In this document: positions 7,249-14,446 of the stretch, one piece after another
How the letters are laid out: every line of letters starts with the position of its first letter
How positions within the stretch are numbered: the first letter of the stretch is position 1
Assembly: GCA_028819575.1 (NCBI GenBank)
Contig: JAPPLB010000078.1
Coordinates: 11,107-46,591, forward strand
Direction of reading: 5' to 3'
Length of the DNA: 35,485 bases
Origin: Bryobacterales bacterium
Lineage (GTDB): Bacteria; Acidobacteriota; Terriglobia; Bryobacterales; UBA6623
The notes under the pieces: model-generated
Seen by the model: the letters and a program-made list of their open reading frames with translations, nothing else
The model's database searches: none
What the model was told of the DNA's origin: nothing
Translations under genes and position numbers: made by a program

Positions 7249-8244
7249 CTAAGGCTGCTGGCCAAGCTCGGGCTGTTGCCGGGAAACCGATGAGGAAAGG
7301 CCCGCTTCGCGGGGCTTCGATTCGGCCTGGCGCTCCTCATGGCGGTCGAACTGAAGGATGAAATCAGCCATGCGACCGGCGTCTCGGGCGGCGTAGCGCA
7401 ACTCGTTCGGGTTCTCCTGAAGGGCCTTGATCCAGGAACCGACATAGGATGCATGAGCGTTGGGATCGTGCGGCAGCCGCAGCATGCCGTTGACGGTGAC
7501 GGAAGTCATCTCCGCGCGCAGCTCTTCCTTGGCGTACTCGGGCGAGCCGAAGCTGCCCTTCATCAGCTCCGACCGATCCAGCCGGCTGGCGTGGCCGGTC
7601 CAGTGTCCGAGCTCGTGAAGCGCTGTCGAGTAGTAGGCTCCGGGCGAGTGGAACTGCTCCTGCTTCGGCAGCACGATCAAGTCCTGTGCGGGACGGTAGA
7701 AGGCGCGGTTGCCGCCACGGTGCTGAATGTTCGCGCCCGATGCCGAGAGCAACGCTTCGGCGCGTTCACAGGCTTCCCACTGGTTCACCTTCTTGAGCTC
7801 GCTATCGAGCGAGGGCATGCCCTCGATCTGCTCGGCGTTGAACACCGTGTAGGTGCGGTGGATGATCTTGAGCTTCTCGGGCTCCTCGCCGGCCCCGATA
7901 GCCTCGCGCACCCTGTCCTCCTGCTCGGTGGTGGGGAACTTCCAGTACTCGACGCCGACTCCCTTCTCGCCCCTGCGGACCTGGGCGTCGACCTTCTTCG
8001 CGCCGCGATAGGTGGTCCAGCGCGGATCGGAGTATCCGCGCTCGCCGGCTTCCGAAGCCAGCACGAACGAGTTGAGTCCGCGATAGCGGGTGCCACTGAC
8101 GGGGTTGTACGGCGGGATCTCGGAGCCCTCGGGCTTGTCCCATCCCTTCTGCCAGGGAGCGACGCCTTTGCGGAGCTGCTCGATCATCTTCTCGGCCGCC
8201 TTCTCGGCGAACTGCCGCGCGCCGCCTTTCCGGAATGTCGTCAT
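7249..8244 (-). CDS. ardC: ArdC-like antirestriction protein (ssDNA-binding N-domain plus zincin domain)
   Basis: This 331-aa protein has the two-part ArdC/TraC layout. Residues about 8-140 form the ssDNA-binding DUF1738-type domain (GVAPWQKGWD, PYNPVSGTRYRGLN, DPRWTTYRGAKK, RRGEKGVGVEYW, TYTVFNAEQIEGMP). Residues about 150-300 form the metallopeptidase-like domain with YYSTALHELGHWTGH: His210, Glu211 and His214 are the HExxH residues, and Glu240/241 in YAKEELRAEM is a candidate third ligand. Family members protect incoming single-stranded plasmid DNA from restriction. The ATG at 8244 has a GGAGG box about 10 nt upstream. Hairpin leader copy B sits just before that box. It follows the ankyrin-ArdC gene by 180 bp and precedes the oriT-like block, the usual leading-region position for such genes. 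Confidence 0.9.
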   Translation of the reverse strand: MTTFRKGGARQFAEKAAEKMIEQLRKGVAPWQKGWDKPEGSEIPPYNPVSGTRYRGLNSFVLASEAGERGYSDPRWTTYRGAKKVDAQVRRGEKGVGVEYWKFPTTEQEDRVREAIGAGEEPEKLKIIHRTYTVFNAEQIEGMPSLDSELKKVNQWEACERAEALLSASGANIQHRGGNRAFYRPAQDLIVLPKQEQFHSPGAYYSTALHELGHWTGHASRLDRSELMKGSFGSPEYAKEELRAEMTSVTVNGMLRLPHDPNAHASYVGSWIKALQENPNELRYAARDAGRMADFILQFDRHEERQAESKPREAGLSSSVSRQQPELGQQP

Positions 8245-8269
8245 GGTGGTGAAGTCCTCCTTCGGTCTA

Positions 8270-8319
8270 TGGGTTTGGAGCTTTCCGCTCACACCTACCT
8301 GGCGGAAAGCGGAGAACCC
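8270..8319 (-). promoter_or_regulatory. Hairpin leader motif, copy B (upstream of ardC-like gene)
   Basis: This is the second copy of the 50-nt motif. The stems GGGTT/AACCC and GCTTTCCGC/GCGGAAAGC and the loop ends CAGG...GA match copy A exactly, while the seven central loop bases differ completely (TAGGTGT here, CAGCGGC in copy A). It ends about 25 nt before the ATG of the ardC-like gene, directly upstream of the GAAGGAGG ribosome-binding site. Sequences beyond the motif are not conserved, so selection on the motif itself is likely. Confidence 0.65.
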
Positions 8320-8424
8320 ACGGCCGAACGGTCTGGGGAAGAACCAGGAGTTTCCGAAGAGAAGTGGACTACCGTTCCGGAAGGTCGTCCACACACCGGT
8401 GGTGAGAAGAACTTCGAATGAGCC

Positions 8425-11328
8425 TCAGCGGCTGATCGCGGCGGCCATTTCGCGTTCCGGCTGCTGTTGTTGCTGCTGCAGGGCGCGCTGGGTTTGCTGA
8501 ACCCGCTCGGGCGTGACCTGGGCGATGGAGGATTCGCGGGAGGTCTCGGCTTGCGAGCGCTGCTGCAGACGGTCGTGCTGGAGCACCTGGTCGGCCATGC
8601 GGTCGGCGTCTCGCGCGGCGTAACGCAGCTCGTTGGGGCTGTTGCGGATGGTTTGCGCCCACTGCGCCTTGTGGCGTTCTCCGGTGGGCTGCTTGGGAAG
8701 ATGGAGCTTCGAGCAGATCGTATCGGTGGCCATCTCCCTTCGCATGTCCTGGCGAGCGGTTGCGTCGAGCTGCTGGGCTTCGCTCTGCGGCTCGGGGCGC
8801 TCGGTGTGCTGCTCGCCGGCGGCGCGGCCCGCCATCTGCTTCACCGCCTGGCCGTAGTAGTCCTCGGGGGACTTGAACTTCTCGATGTCGGGGATCACGA
8901 CGGTGTCGCGGTCCTTGTCGTATTTGGCGTAGTTGTGTCCGTCGGGCGGGTTCTCGATCTTCACGCCGGAGTCCTGGATCATGCGCTCGGCGCGTTCGCA
9001 GATCTCGTGCTGCTGCGGCTCCTTCGGCAATTGCTGCTCCAGGGAGGGCATTCGTTCGATCTGCTCGGCATTGAACACGACATAGGTGTGGTGTGAGATC
9101 TTGGGCTGTTCCTTCTCCTTGCCGTTGGCACCGGCCGCGGGCGCTTCCTTGTCTTGCGACTTGGGTGGGAAGCGCAGGTACTCGACGCGGGTGCCGCGCT
9201 CTCCTTTCCGGATCTTCGCTCCGACGCGGTTGGCGGTCTGGAAGCTCATCCAGCGGGGATCGTTGTAGCCCTTCTCCTGGGCCACGGATTTCAACTGGAT
9301 GGCGTTGAGGCCCTTGAAGCGCTTGCCGGTTACAGGATTGAAGGGCTGCAGGTCGGCATCGGAGGCCTTGTCGTAGCCTTTCTGCCAGGGGGCCTTGCCT
9401 TCCTCGACCTGCTTGGCGACGCGGGTCGCGACCTGTTCGGTGAACTGCCGGGCGCTCTTGCTGTTGCTCCAGTGTTCTTGCGGCATGGGTTTCTCCTTGG
9501 GTAGTTGTTGCTGTTGGTCCTGCTCGGGGATTGTCTTCTCGATGCGCCCGGGTCCAGGCTTGTCGCTGACTTGCTTCACCATCCGCCCTTGCGCGATTAC
9601 ATCGGGCGCGTTTCTCGCGCGAGGCCGGAACCGGTTGATGAAGCGTTGGATGCGCGGACGCCGTTCGGCCGCCGCTTGCTCCAAGCGGCTGACAGCCGCG
9701 TGGGAGTCGGATTCACGGGCCAGCTCCAGCGGAGTGCGGCCGTGCGCGTCGTGCACGTACATGTTGGCGCCGGCTTTGAGCAAACGGTTGACGCACTCGC
9801 TTGCATCAGCCTTGGCCGCCACGTGCAACGGGGTCTGTTCCTGGTTGTCGATAGCTTGGTGGTAGGCTCCGCCTTTGACCAGGCGATCCACGGTAGAGAC
9901 AGACGAGGCGGCGGCCGCGTGGTGCAAGGCCGATGCGCCGTCGTTGTCGCGGGCGTCGGGATCGGCGCCGGTCTTCAGCAAGCGATCTACGGATTCCGTA
10001 GAGCCGTGAGCGGCAGCTTGCATCAACGCCGTGTCGCCGCGATTCACACCGTGGATGTGAGGATCGGCGCCTCCATCGAGCAGGCGCTCGACCATATCCG
10101 CATTCGGCAACCGGGCGGCGGCGTGCAGCGCCGTATGGCCTTCATGGTCCTGGATGTGAGGGTTCGCTCCGCCCTTGAGAAGCGGCTCGACGGCGTATTG
10201 ATTGTCGAGTTCGGCCGCCAGATTCAGCGGGGTGCGGCCATGCCGGGACTCGGCAAGGACAGGGTCCGCTCCGCCTTCGACCAGGTGCTTCACCATGTCG
10301 GTACAGGAAGTGGTCCAGGAGCTGCCGACGGCGCGGTGCAAAGGCGTTTCGCCGTCCCCGTCGCGTGCGTCGGGATCGGCTCCCGCTTCGAGAAGGCGGT
10401 CGGCGGCATCCAGCGCGCCATAGGTGGCTGCTTGATGCAGGGGAGTGGCTTTCAGGTCGTTCTCTCGTGCGTCGGGGTTGGCTCCGGCATCGAGCAGAAG
10501 CTCCACGGTTTTTGCCGATGGGTGATGGGATGCGATCAGCAATGGGGTCTTGCCGTTAGCATTGCGTGGGTCGGGGTCGGCTCCCGCTTCGATCAGACGG
10601 GCCGCGATATCGGGATAGTTCATGTGAGCCGCACGGTGCAAGGGGGTGTTGTCATCCGCATTGCGGCCGTCGGGGTTGGCGCCGGCCTTGAGAAGCACGT
10701 CTATCGATCTTCGAGCTCCCGACCCGGTGGCGCGGTGCAAGGCAGTATCACCGTTGCTGTCGCGGGCCTCGGGGTCCGCACCGGCCTTCAGCAGCCGCTC
10801 CACCGTGTCCGGATACAGCGCAAAATGCGCCTGATGCAAGGGAGTCTCTTTCTGGAGATTTCGAGCGTTGGGATCGGCATTGGCCTCAAGCAGGCGCTCG
10901 ACGGACTCGGGAGACAGCGATACGCCGGTCTTGTGCAAAGCCGTATCGCCCTGGTTATCTCGGGCGTTGGGATCGGCTCCGGCATCCAGCAGGCGATCGA
11001 TTGCTTCGCGCGCTCCATATGATGCCCCCAAATGCAGCGGCGTCCTGTCCGCGCCATCCCGTTCGTTGGGATCGGCGCCGGCCTCGATCAGCCGCTCGAC
11101 CGCTTGATGCGAGTTGCGCGCCGCCGCCCAATGCAGCGGCGTTGCGCCGTCGAGGTCCCGCGCATTCAGGTCATGGCCGGCTTCGAGAAGCTTGTTGATC
11201 TCGAGAACCGAGTCATCCAATGTGGCTTCATGCAGAGGGCTCATGCCCACGCGGGCATGCATGTCTGACGGGTCCATGAACGGCATGACCCCCTCAACGG
11301 CGTTCGGATTATCAGCGTGCTCGGCCAT
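8425..11328 (-). CDS. Ankyrin-repeat/ArdC fusion protein with degenerate zincin motif
   Basis: The 967-aa protein has three parts. Residues 27 to about 560 form 16 ankyrin repeats of about 33 aa (consensus GxTPLHxAA...vxrLLeaGADPnaRd; repeat 10 is longer, the last is partial). A Gln/Lys/Pro-rich linker covers about 560-614. Residues 615-967 are an ArdC-like domain aligning end to end with the neighbouring ArdC (APWQKGYD, PFNPVTGKRFKGLN, DPRWMSFQTANR, KGERGTRVEYLRF, YVVFNAEQIERMPS, SPNELRYAARDADRMAD). Where the neighbour has HELGH, this one has KQMAG (830-834), so zinc catalysis should be lost while the ssDNA-binding part is kept. A Gln run lies near the C-terminus. The ATG at 11328 has GGGAG 10 nt upstream and overlaps the 67-aa gene by 17 nt. 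Ankyrins mediate protein binding; a targeting or scaffolding role is inference. Confidence 0.88.
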   Translation of the reverse strand: MAEHADNPNAVEGVMPFMDPSDMHARVGMSPLHEATLDDSVLEINKLLEAGHDLNARDLDGATPLHWAAARNSHQAVERLIEAGADPNERDGADRTPLHLGASYGAREAIDRLLDAGADPNARDNQGDTALHKTGVSLSPESVERLLEANADPNARNLQKETPLHQAHFALYPDTVERLLKAGADPEARDSNGDTALHRATGSGARRSIDVLLKAGANPDGRNADDNTPLHRAAHMNYPDIAARLIEAGADPDPRNANGKTPLLIASHHPSAKTVELLLDAGANPDARENDLKATPLHQAATYGALDAADRLLEAGADPDARDGDGETPLHRAVGSSWTTSCTDMVKHLVEGGADPVLAESRHGRTPLNLAAELDNQYAVEPLLKGGANPHIQDHEGHTALHAAARLPNADMVERLLDGGADPHIHGVNRGDTALMQAAAHGSTESVDRLLKTGADPDARDNDGASALHHAAAASSVSTVDRLVKGGAYHQAIDNQEQTPLHVAAKADASECVNRLLKAGANMYVHDAHGRTPLELARESDSHAAVSRLEQAAAERRPRIQRFINRFRPRARNAPDVIAQGRMVKQVSDKPGPGRIEKTIPEQDQQQQLPKEKPMPQEHWSNSKSARQFTEQVATRVAKQVEEGKAPWQKGYDKASDADLQPFNPVTGKRFKGLNAIQLKSVAQEKGYNDPRWMSFQTANRVGAKIRKGERGTRVEYLRFPPKSQDKEAPAAGANGKEKEQPKISHHTYVVFNAEQIERMPSLEQQLPKEPQQHEICERAERMIQDSGVKIENPPDGHNYAKYDKDRDTVVIPDIEKFKSPEDYYGQAVKQMAGRAAGEQHTERPEPQSEAQQLDATARQDMRREMATDTICSKLHLPKQPTGERHKAQWAQTIRNSPNELRYAARDADRMADQVLQHDRLQQRSQAETSRESSIAQVTPERVQQTQRALQQQQQQPEREMAAAISR
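9487..9498 (-). promoter_or_regulatory. Internal ribosome-binding site before the ArdC domain of the fusion
   Basis: AAGGAG (9498-9493) lies 6 nt before an in-frame ATG at 9486, inside the ankyrin-ArdC gene and exactly at the start of the ArdC-like domain (MPQEHWSNSK). Initiation here would yield a free 353-aa ArdC-like protein besides the 967-aa fusion. The simplest history is in-frame fusion of two once separate genes with the old translation signal kept. The coding reading of the box is Lys-Glu-Lys-Pro. Confidence 0.5.
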
Positions 11329-11515
11329 CGCGAGTGACTCCCTCGCTCACGTGCTTGTCGAATGCGGCTTGCTGCTCGTCGGTCATGATGGCCGCGCCTT
11401 CTGCGGACACGATCTCCTCGATCTCTTCGAGCGTGGCGTCGGGGGGAACGACGGGAACCGAGACGGGTTCACCGTCCGGTCCGGTGCGATTCTGGTAGGT
11501 CAAGGGTCTACTCAT
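11312..11515 (-). CDS. Small acidic protein of unknown function (67 aa)
   Basis: A short frame starts at the ATG at 11515 behind a strong AAGGAG box (9 nt spacing). It overlaps the spermidine-synthase-like gene upstream by 8 nt and the ankyrin-ArdC gene downstream by 17 nt, so translational coupling in one operon is likely. The sequence is acidic in its middle (DATLEEIEEIVSAEG) and predicted helical there, with no membrane segment or Cys. I recognise no family. Placement and ribosome-binding site are the main support. Confidence 0.65.
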   Translation of the reverse strand: MSRPLTYQNRTGPDGEPVSVPVVPPDATLEEIEEIVSAEGAAIMTDEQQAAFDKHVSEGVTRDGRAR

Positions 11516-12929
11516 GGGTGCTGTCTCCTTCTCTGAACATTGTTCGATGATCTCGATATCTACGCAATCGCAGAGAGCGGTCCAGGTCGGCCCGTGAGAC
11601 GCTGTCGGAGTAGATCACGCGGTCGCCGTCGAGCGGGCTCTTCGTGCAGCGGAAGAGAAGATTGCGGTTGAAGGATGCTTCCTCGTGCCAGCCCATCGAT
11701 GAGGGCAACTCCGCGGCTCGAAAGGTGCACGCGGAGAAAACGCTGCGCAGGGTGCGCTCGGCTCGCGTGAGGAACAACTCCTCGCCCGGGTAGGCCAGGT
11801 GGTTGACGTAGAGGGAGCCGCCGTCAGCGAGCCGGGAACGAGCGAGGCGGTAGAACTCGGCGGTGAGCAAATGCCGCGGCATGGAGCGGGGATTGGTGAA
11901 GGCATCGACGACGATCGCCTGCCAACCGGATGCGGAGCCGCGCAGGTACGTGCGGGCGTCCTTGCCGGCGAACTCTCCGGCCTTATCCTCCGGGACACCA
12001 AGAAACTGCGCGGCGATCTTCTCCTGCTCGGGATCGATGTCAACGAAGGTGATCTGGAGCTCGCAGGGCGCGCCCTGGCCGATCGACATGCCGGCCGCGC
12101 CGAGAACGAGCACGCGCAGTTCGCCGGCGCCGCACAGCGTGCGCTCCAGCAACTCGGCGTACTCCCAGCCCTGCCCTTGGGGATCATGCCGCGAAGCATA
12201 CTGGCTATTGATGACAAGAACCCGGGCATCGTCGTCGATCGCGACGATTTGGTAGTCGGCGTAGGCGTTGCGGGAGACGTATTGGGTGGCCTCGACCCAC
12301 AGATCGAGAGACGGCCAGCAAGCGGCGAGGATCAGCACGTGAACCGAAACGCTGCGGTGAGAAACCACCAGCGCGGCGGCGGCGGAAGCGGCCATTACGG
12401 AGAAAACGGCCGCAGCGAGCCCCAAGGTGGGCAACAGCAGGAAGGTGGCCGCCAGTGCTCCGGTGACGTTGCCGACCGTGGACAGGGCGAAGACTCCGCC
12501 GGCGCGCTCGGAAGCGTCGCGAGGGGCGGCGCAGGCATGAGCGAGCAGCACGCATTCGGCGAGCAGCCAGCCGACCGGAGCGATCCCCACCACGGCATAG
12601 GCGAAGGTCTGCGCGAGCGGAGCGGCCGGCAGCGAGAAGGCGAGCAGGATGCCGGGTTCCGACAGCCAGAAGGCCGACCACAGGGCGGCGGCTGCCAGCC
12701 GGCGCGCCAGGCGCGGGCGGGGATCGCCCAGCCTGGCCAGCCGGCCTCCACGGCGGTAGCCTCCGGCGAGCGCGGCCAGGTAGACGGCCAGCAGCACCGA
12801 GGTCACGTCCACCGAGGAACCGGCCCAGGGCGTCAAACGGCGCAGGGCGAGGATCTCGGTACCGAGCGAGGCCCAGCCTTCGGCCAACAGGACGAAGCCA
12901 AGGGCGAAGGGCGAGAGCAGGCGCTTCAT
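11508..12929 (-). CDS. Membrane-fused spermidine-synthase-like methyltransferase-fold protein
   Basis: In this 473-aa protein the N-terminal about 215 residues are hydrophobic, with six to seven helices (FALGFVLLAEG..., VTSVLLAVYLAALAGGY, ILLAFSLPAAPLAQTFAYAVV, GALAATFLLLPTLGLAAAVF). The rest is a Rossmann spermidine-synthase-like domain: VLVLGAAGMSIGQG is the nucleotide loop, FVDIDPEQEKIA the acidic strand, and WQAIVVDAFTNP...HLLTAEFYRLA the later catalytic region. The same architecture occurs in many bacterial 'fused MFS/spermidine synthase' proteins of uncertain substrate. It starts inside the stop of the primase gene (ATGA overlap) and overlaps the 67-aa gene. A polyamine-like enzyme in a plasmid replication/anti-restriction operon is unexpected. 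Confidence 0.75.
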   Translation of the reverse strand: MKRLLSPFALGFVLLAEGWASLGTEILALRRLTPWAGSSVDVTSVLLAVYLAALAGGYRRGGRLARLGDPRPRLARRLAAAALWSAFWLSEPGILLAFSLPAAPLAQTFAYAVVGIAPVGWLLAECVLLAHACAAPRDASERAGGVFALSTVGNVTGALAATFLLLPTLGLAAAVFSVMAASAAAALVVSHRSVSVHVLILAACWPSLDLWVEATQYVSRNAYADYQIVAIDDDARVLVINSQYASRHDPQGQGWEYAELLERTLCGAGELRVLVLGAAGMSIGQGAPCELQITFVDIDPEQEKIAAQFLGVPEDKAGEFAGKDARTYLRGSASGWQAIVVDAFTNPRSMPRHLLTAEFYRLARSRLADGGSLYVNHLAYPGEELFLTRAERTLRSVFSACTFRAAELPSSMGWHEEASFNRNLLFRCTKSPLDGDRVIYSDSVSRADLDRSLRLRRYRDHRTMFREGDSTHE

Positions 12930-13762
12930 CGGCTGTATTCCATGTCCAGCGATTCCCGCGCCCGGGCGACGGTCCGCTTGGCGTAATCGGCGGGATCGCG
13001 CTTGTCAGTCCGCGCGGCGGCGAGCTGCTGCTCCAGCTCCTCGTCGGTGACGTTCCCTTCCCTGATCCGGTCCCTGGTCCAGCCCCAATCGTGACCGGAC
13101 GGGGAAGTATCTCCACCAGAGCGGTGTGGTGAAGAGCTTGCGCGCTTGACGCTGGCCGTCCGGTCCGGCTCCGTGAAAAGGGCATCCGGCCAATCTTTCT
13201 TCTCGCTCTTCTCAGCGGACGTGGAGCTCATCGTGATCCAGGTGTTCTTGCCGCGATGCTTGAACCCGGGCAGCCGCAGGACGCGCGAAACGTCCGTCAC
13301 GGCGCGGTCGCCGCCGTAGCGGACCGCGATGCCGCGCATCAGCGCCTCGGCCTCTTTGGGAGTGAAGGAACCGGGCTTGACGTTCCAAATCAACTGGTAG
13401 CGGTCCGGAGAGGTGTTGATGATGTAGGAAGCGGAAGGAATCTTGCCGCTGAAGCCGTCCTGGAGGACTTCCTTGAGTTTGGAGGGGCCGTCCTCGTCGA
13501 GATCGGCGTAGACGCGGCGGACTTCCTCAACGTCCTCCTTGTTGCGGGTCCTCGATCCGGGCCGCAGCGGGTTCATGCCGATGTAGATGTCGTAGCCGTG
13601 GGTGTTGGAGTACCTCAGCCACTTCATCACCTGTTGGGAAGCGGCTTTGCCGGCGTTCCAGATCCGCTGCTGGGTTTTCTTCTCCTCGTCCCGCGACACC
13701 AGCACCAGCGCAACCAGGTCGTCGGGACGGTACATGTCGGTGATGAAATCAACGGGTTTCAT
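12926..13762 (-). CDS. RepB-type DNA primase (archaeo-eukaryotic primase fold)
   Basis: This 278-aa protein resembles the RepB-like primase domain of mobile elements. The DxD catalytic motif is in VYADLDEDG; the next conserved strand is SYIINTSPDRYQLIWNV; the motif GGDRAVTDVSRVLRLPGFKHRG carries the conserved Asp and Arg/Pro/Gly residues of this family. The C-terminal about 90 residues are charged and probably helical. Such primases lay primers on single-stranded plasmid DNA during replication or after conjugative entry. The ATG at 13762 has a GAGGA box 6 nt upstream. It follows the barrel gene by 8 bp and is coupled to the next gene by ATGA. Confidence 0.8.
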   Translation of the reverse strand: MKPVDFITDMYRPDDLVALVLVSRDEEKKTQQRIWNAGKAASQQVMKWLRYSNTHGYDIYIGMNPLRPGSRTRNKEDVEEVRRVYADLDEDGPSKLKEVLQDGFSGKIPSASYIINTSPDRYQLIWNVKPGSFTPKEAEALMRGIAVRYGGDRAVTDVSRVLRLPGFKHRGKNTWITMSSTSAEKSEKKDWPDALFTEPDRTASVKRASSSPHRSGGDTSPSGHDWGWTRDRIREGNVTDEELEQQLAAARTDKRDPADYAKRTVARARESLDMEYSR

Positions 13763-13770
13763 GGCGGTCC

Positions 13771-14421
13771 TCAGAAGCGGTAGACGATGCCGGCGTAGAC
13801 CTGGTTCGTGATGATGGCGGGTTTGGCGGTGAAGATACGCAGCAAGCGATAACCGATATCGATGCCGAATCTTCGTGTGGCCGCAAGATGGACGCCTCCC
13901 CCTGCTGCGAGCAACGGATGGGTTTTCTTGTAACGGCCGATTCGTTGATCGACCGAATAGGTGAGCACGAAGCTGGGAATGAAGCCGGGCGGTTGAATAT
14001 CGAGACGGCTGGCGCCGCCGCCGATTTCGAAGTATGGCGTGAACAGGCTTCTGATCGGCATGGTGAAGCGAGAGCCGAAGAAGCCGTAATTGCAGGGGAT
14101 GGGATGGTTCAGATCGAGGGGGATACTGAACTCATCGATGGCGAAATGGGAGAGGGCATCAAGATCGTTCTGCACAGCTTTCGTGCGAACGTCCCGCAAG
14201 GTGCCCGCCTCGGCAAACAGGTCGAGATAGTTGGTCATGCGGACACCGAAACCGGCGCTGGCGATGGGGTTCGACGAAAGTGTGCCCATGGTCGCGCCGC
14301 CCTGGGCTTTAAGGAATCCCCGGCCGCTGTTCTGAGCGATGAGCGATGGTGTGAGAAGAAGGGCGATAGCTGTGATCGCAACGGAGCGTGCGAGGGAAAG
14401 TTTCCATATGGAAGTTGTCAT
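13771..14421 (-). CDS. Outer-membrane beta-barrel protein of unknown role
   Basis: This is a predicted 216-aa exported protein. Residues 1 to about 29 are a signal peptide (LARSVAITAIALLLTPSLIA then QNSG). The mature part alternates polar and hydrophobic residues in strand-like segments (FLKAQGGATMG, AGFGVRMTNYLDLFAEAG, LFTPYFEIGGGASR, PLLAAGGGVHLAATRRFGIDIGYR). It ends in YRF, and a terminal Phe is the outer-membrane barrel signature. An ATG at 14454 overlaps the upstream gene but lacks a Shine-Dalgarno; the ATG at 14421 gives a cleaner signal peptide and follows an AAAGGA box at long spacing. A barrel inside a conjugation operon could serve surface exclusion or channel completion; that is inference only. 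Confidence 0.7.
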   Translation of the reverse strand: MTTSIWKLSLARSVAITAIALLLTPSLIAQNSGRGFLKAQGGATMGTLSSNPIASAGFGVRMTNYLDLFAEAGTLRDVRTKAVQNDLDALSHFAIDEFSIPLDLNHPIPCNYGFFGSRFTMPIRSLFTPYFEIGGGASRLDIQPPGFIPSFVLTYSVDQRIGRYKKTHPLLAAGGGVHLAATRRFGIDIGYRLLRIFTAKPAIITNQVYAGIVYRF

Positions 14422-14446
14422 CGGAATCAGGGAAGTCCTTTCGTGG

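Noticed and set aside
9505..11022. Plus-strand frame with repeated VGIGAG-like segments
   Set aside because: The periodicity is the reverse image of the ankyrin repeats in the real minus-strand gene.
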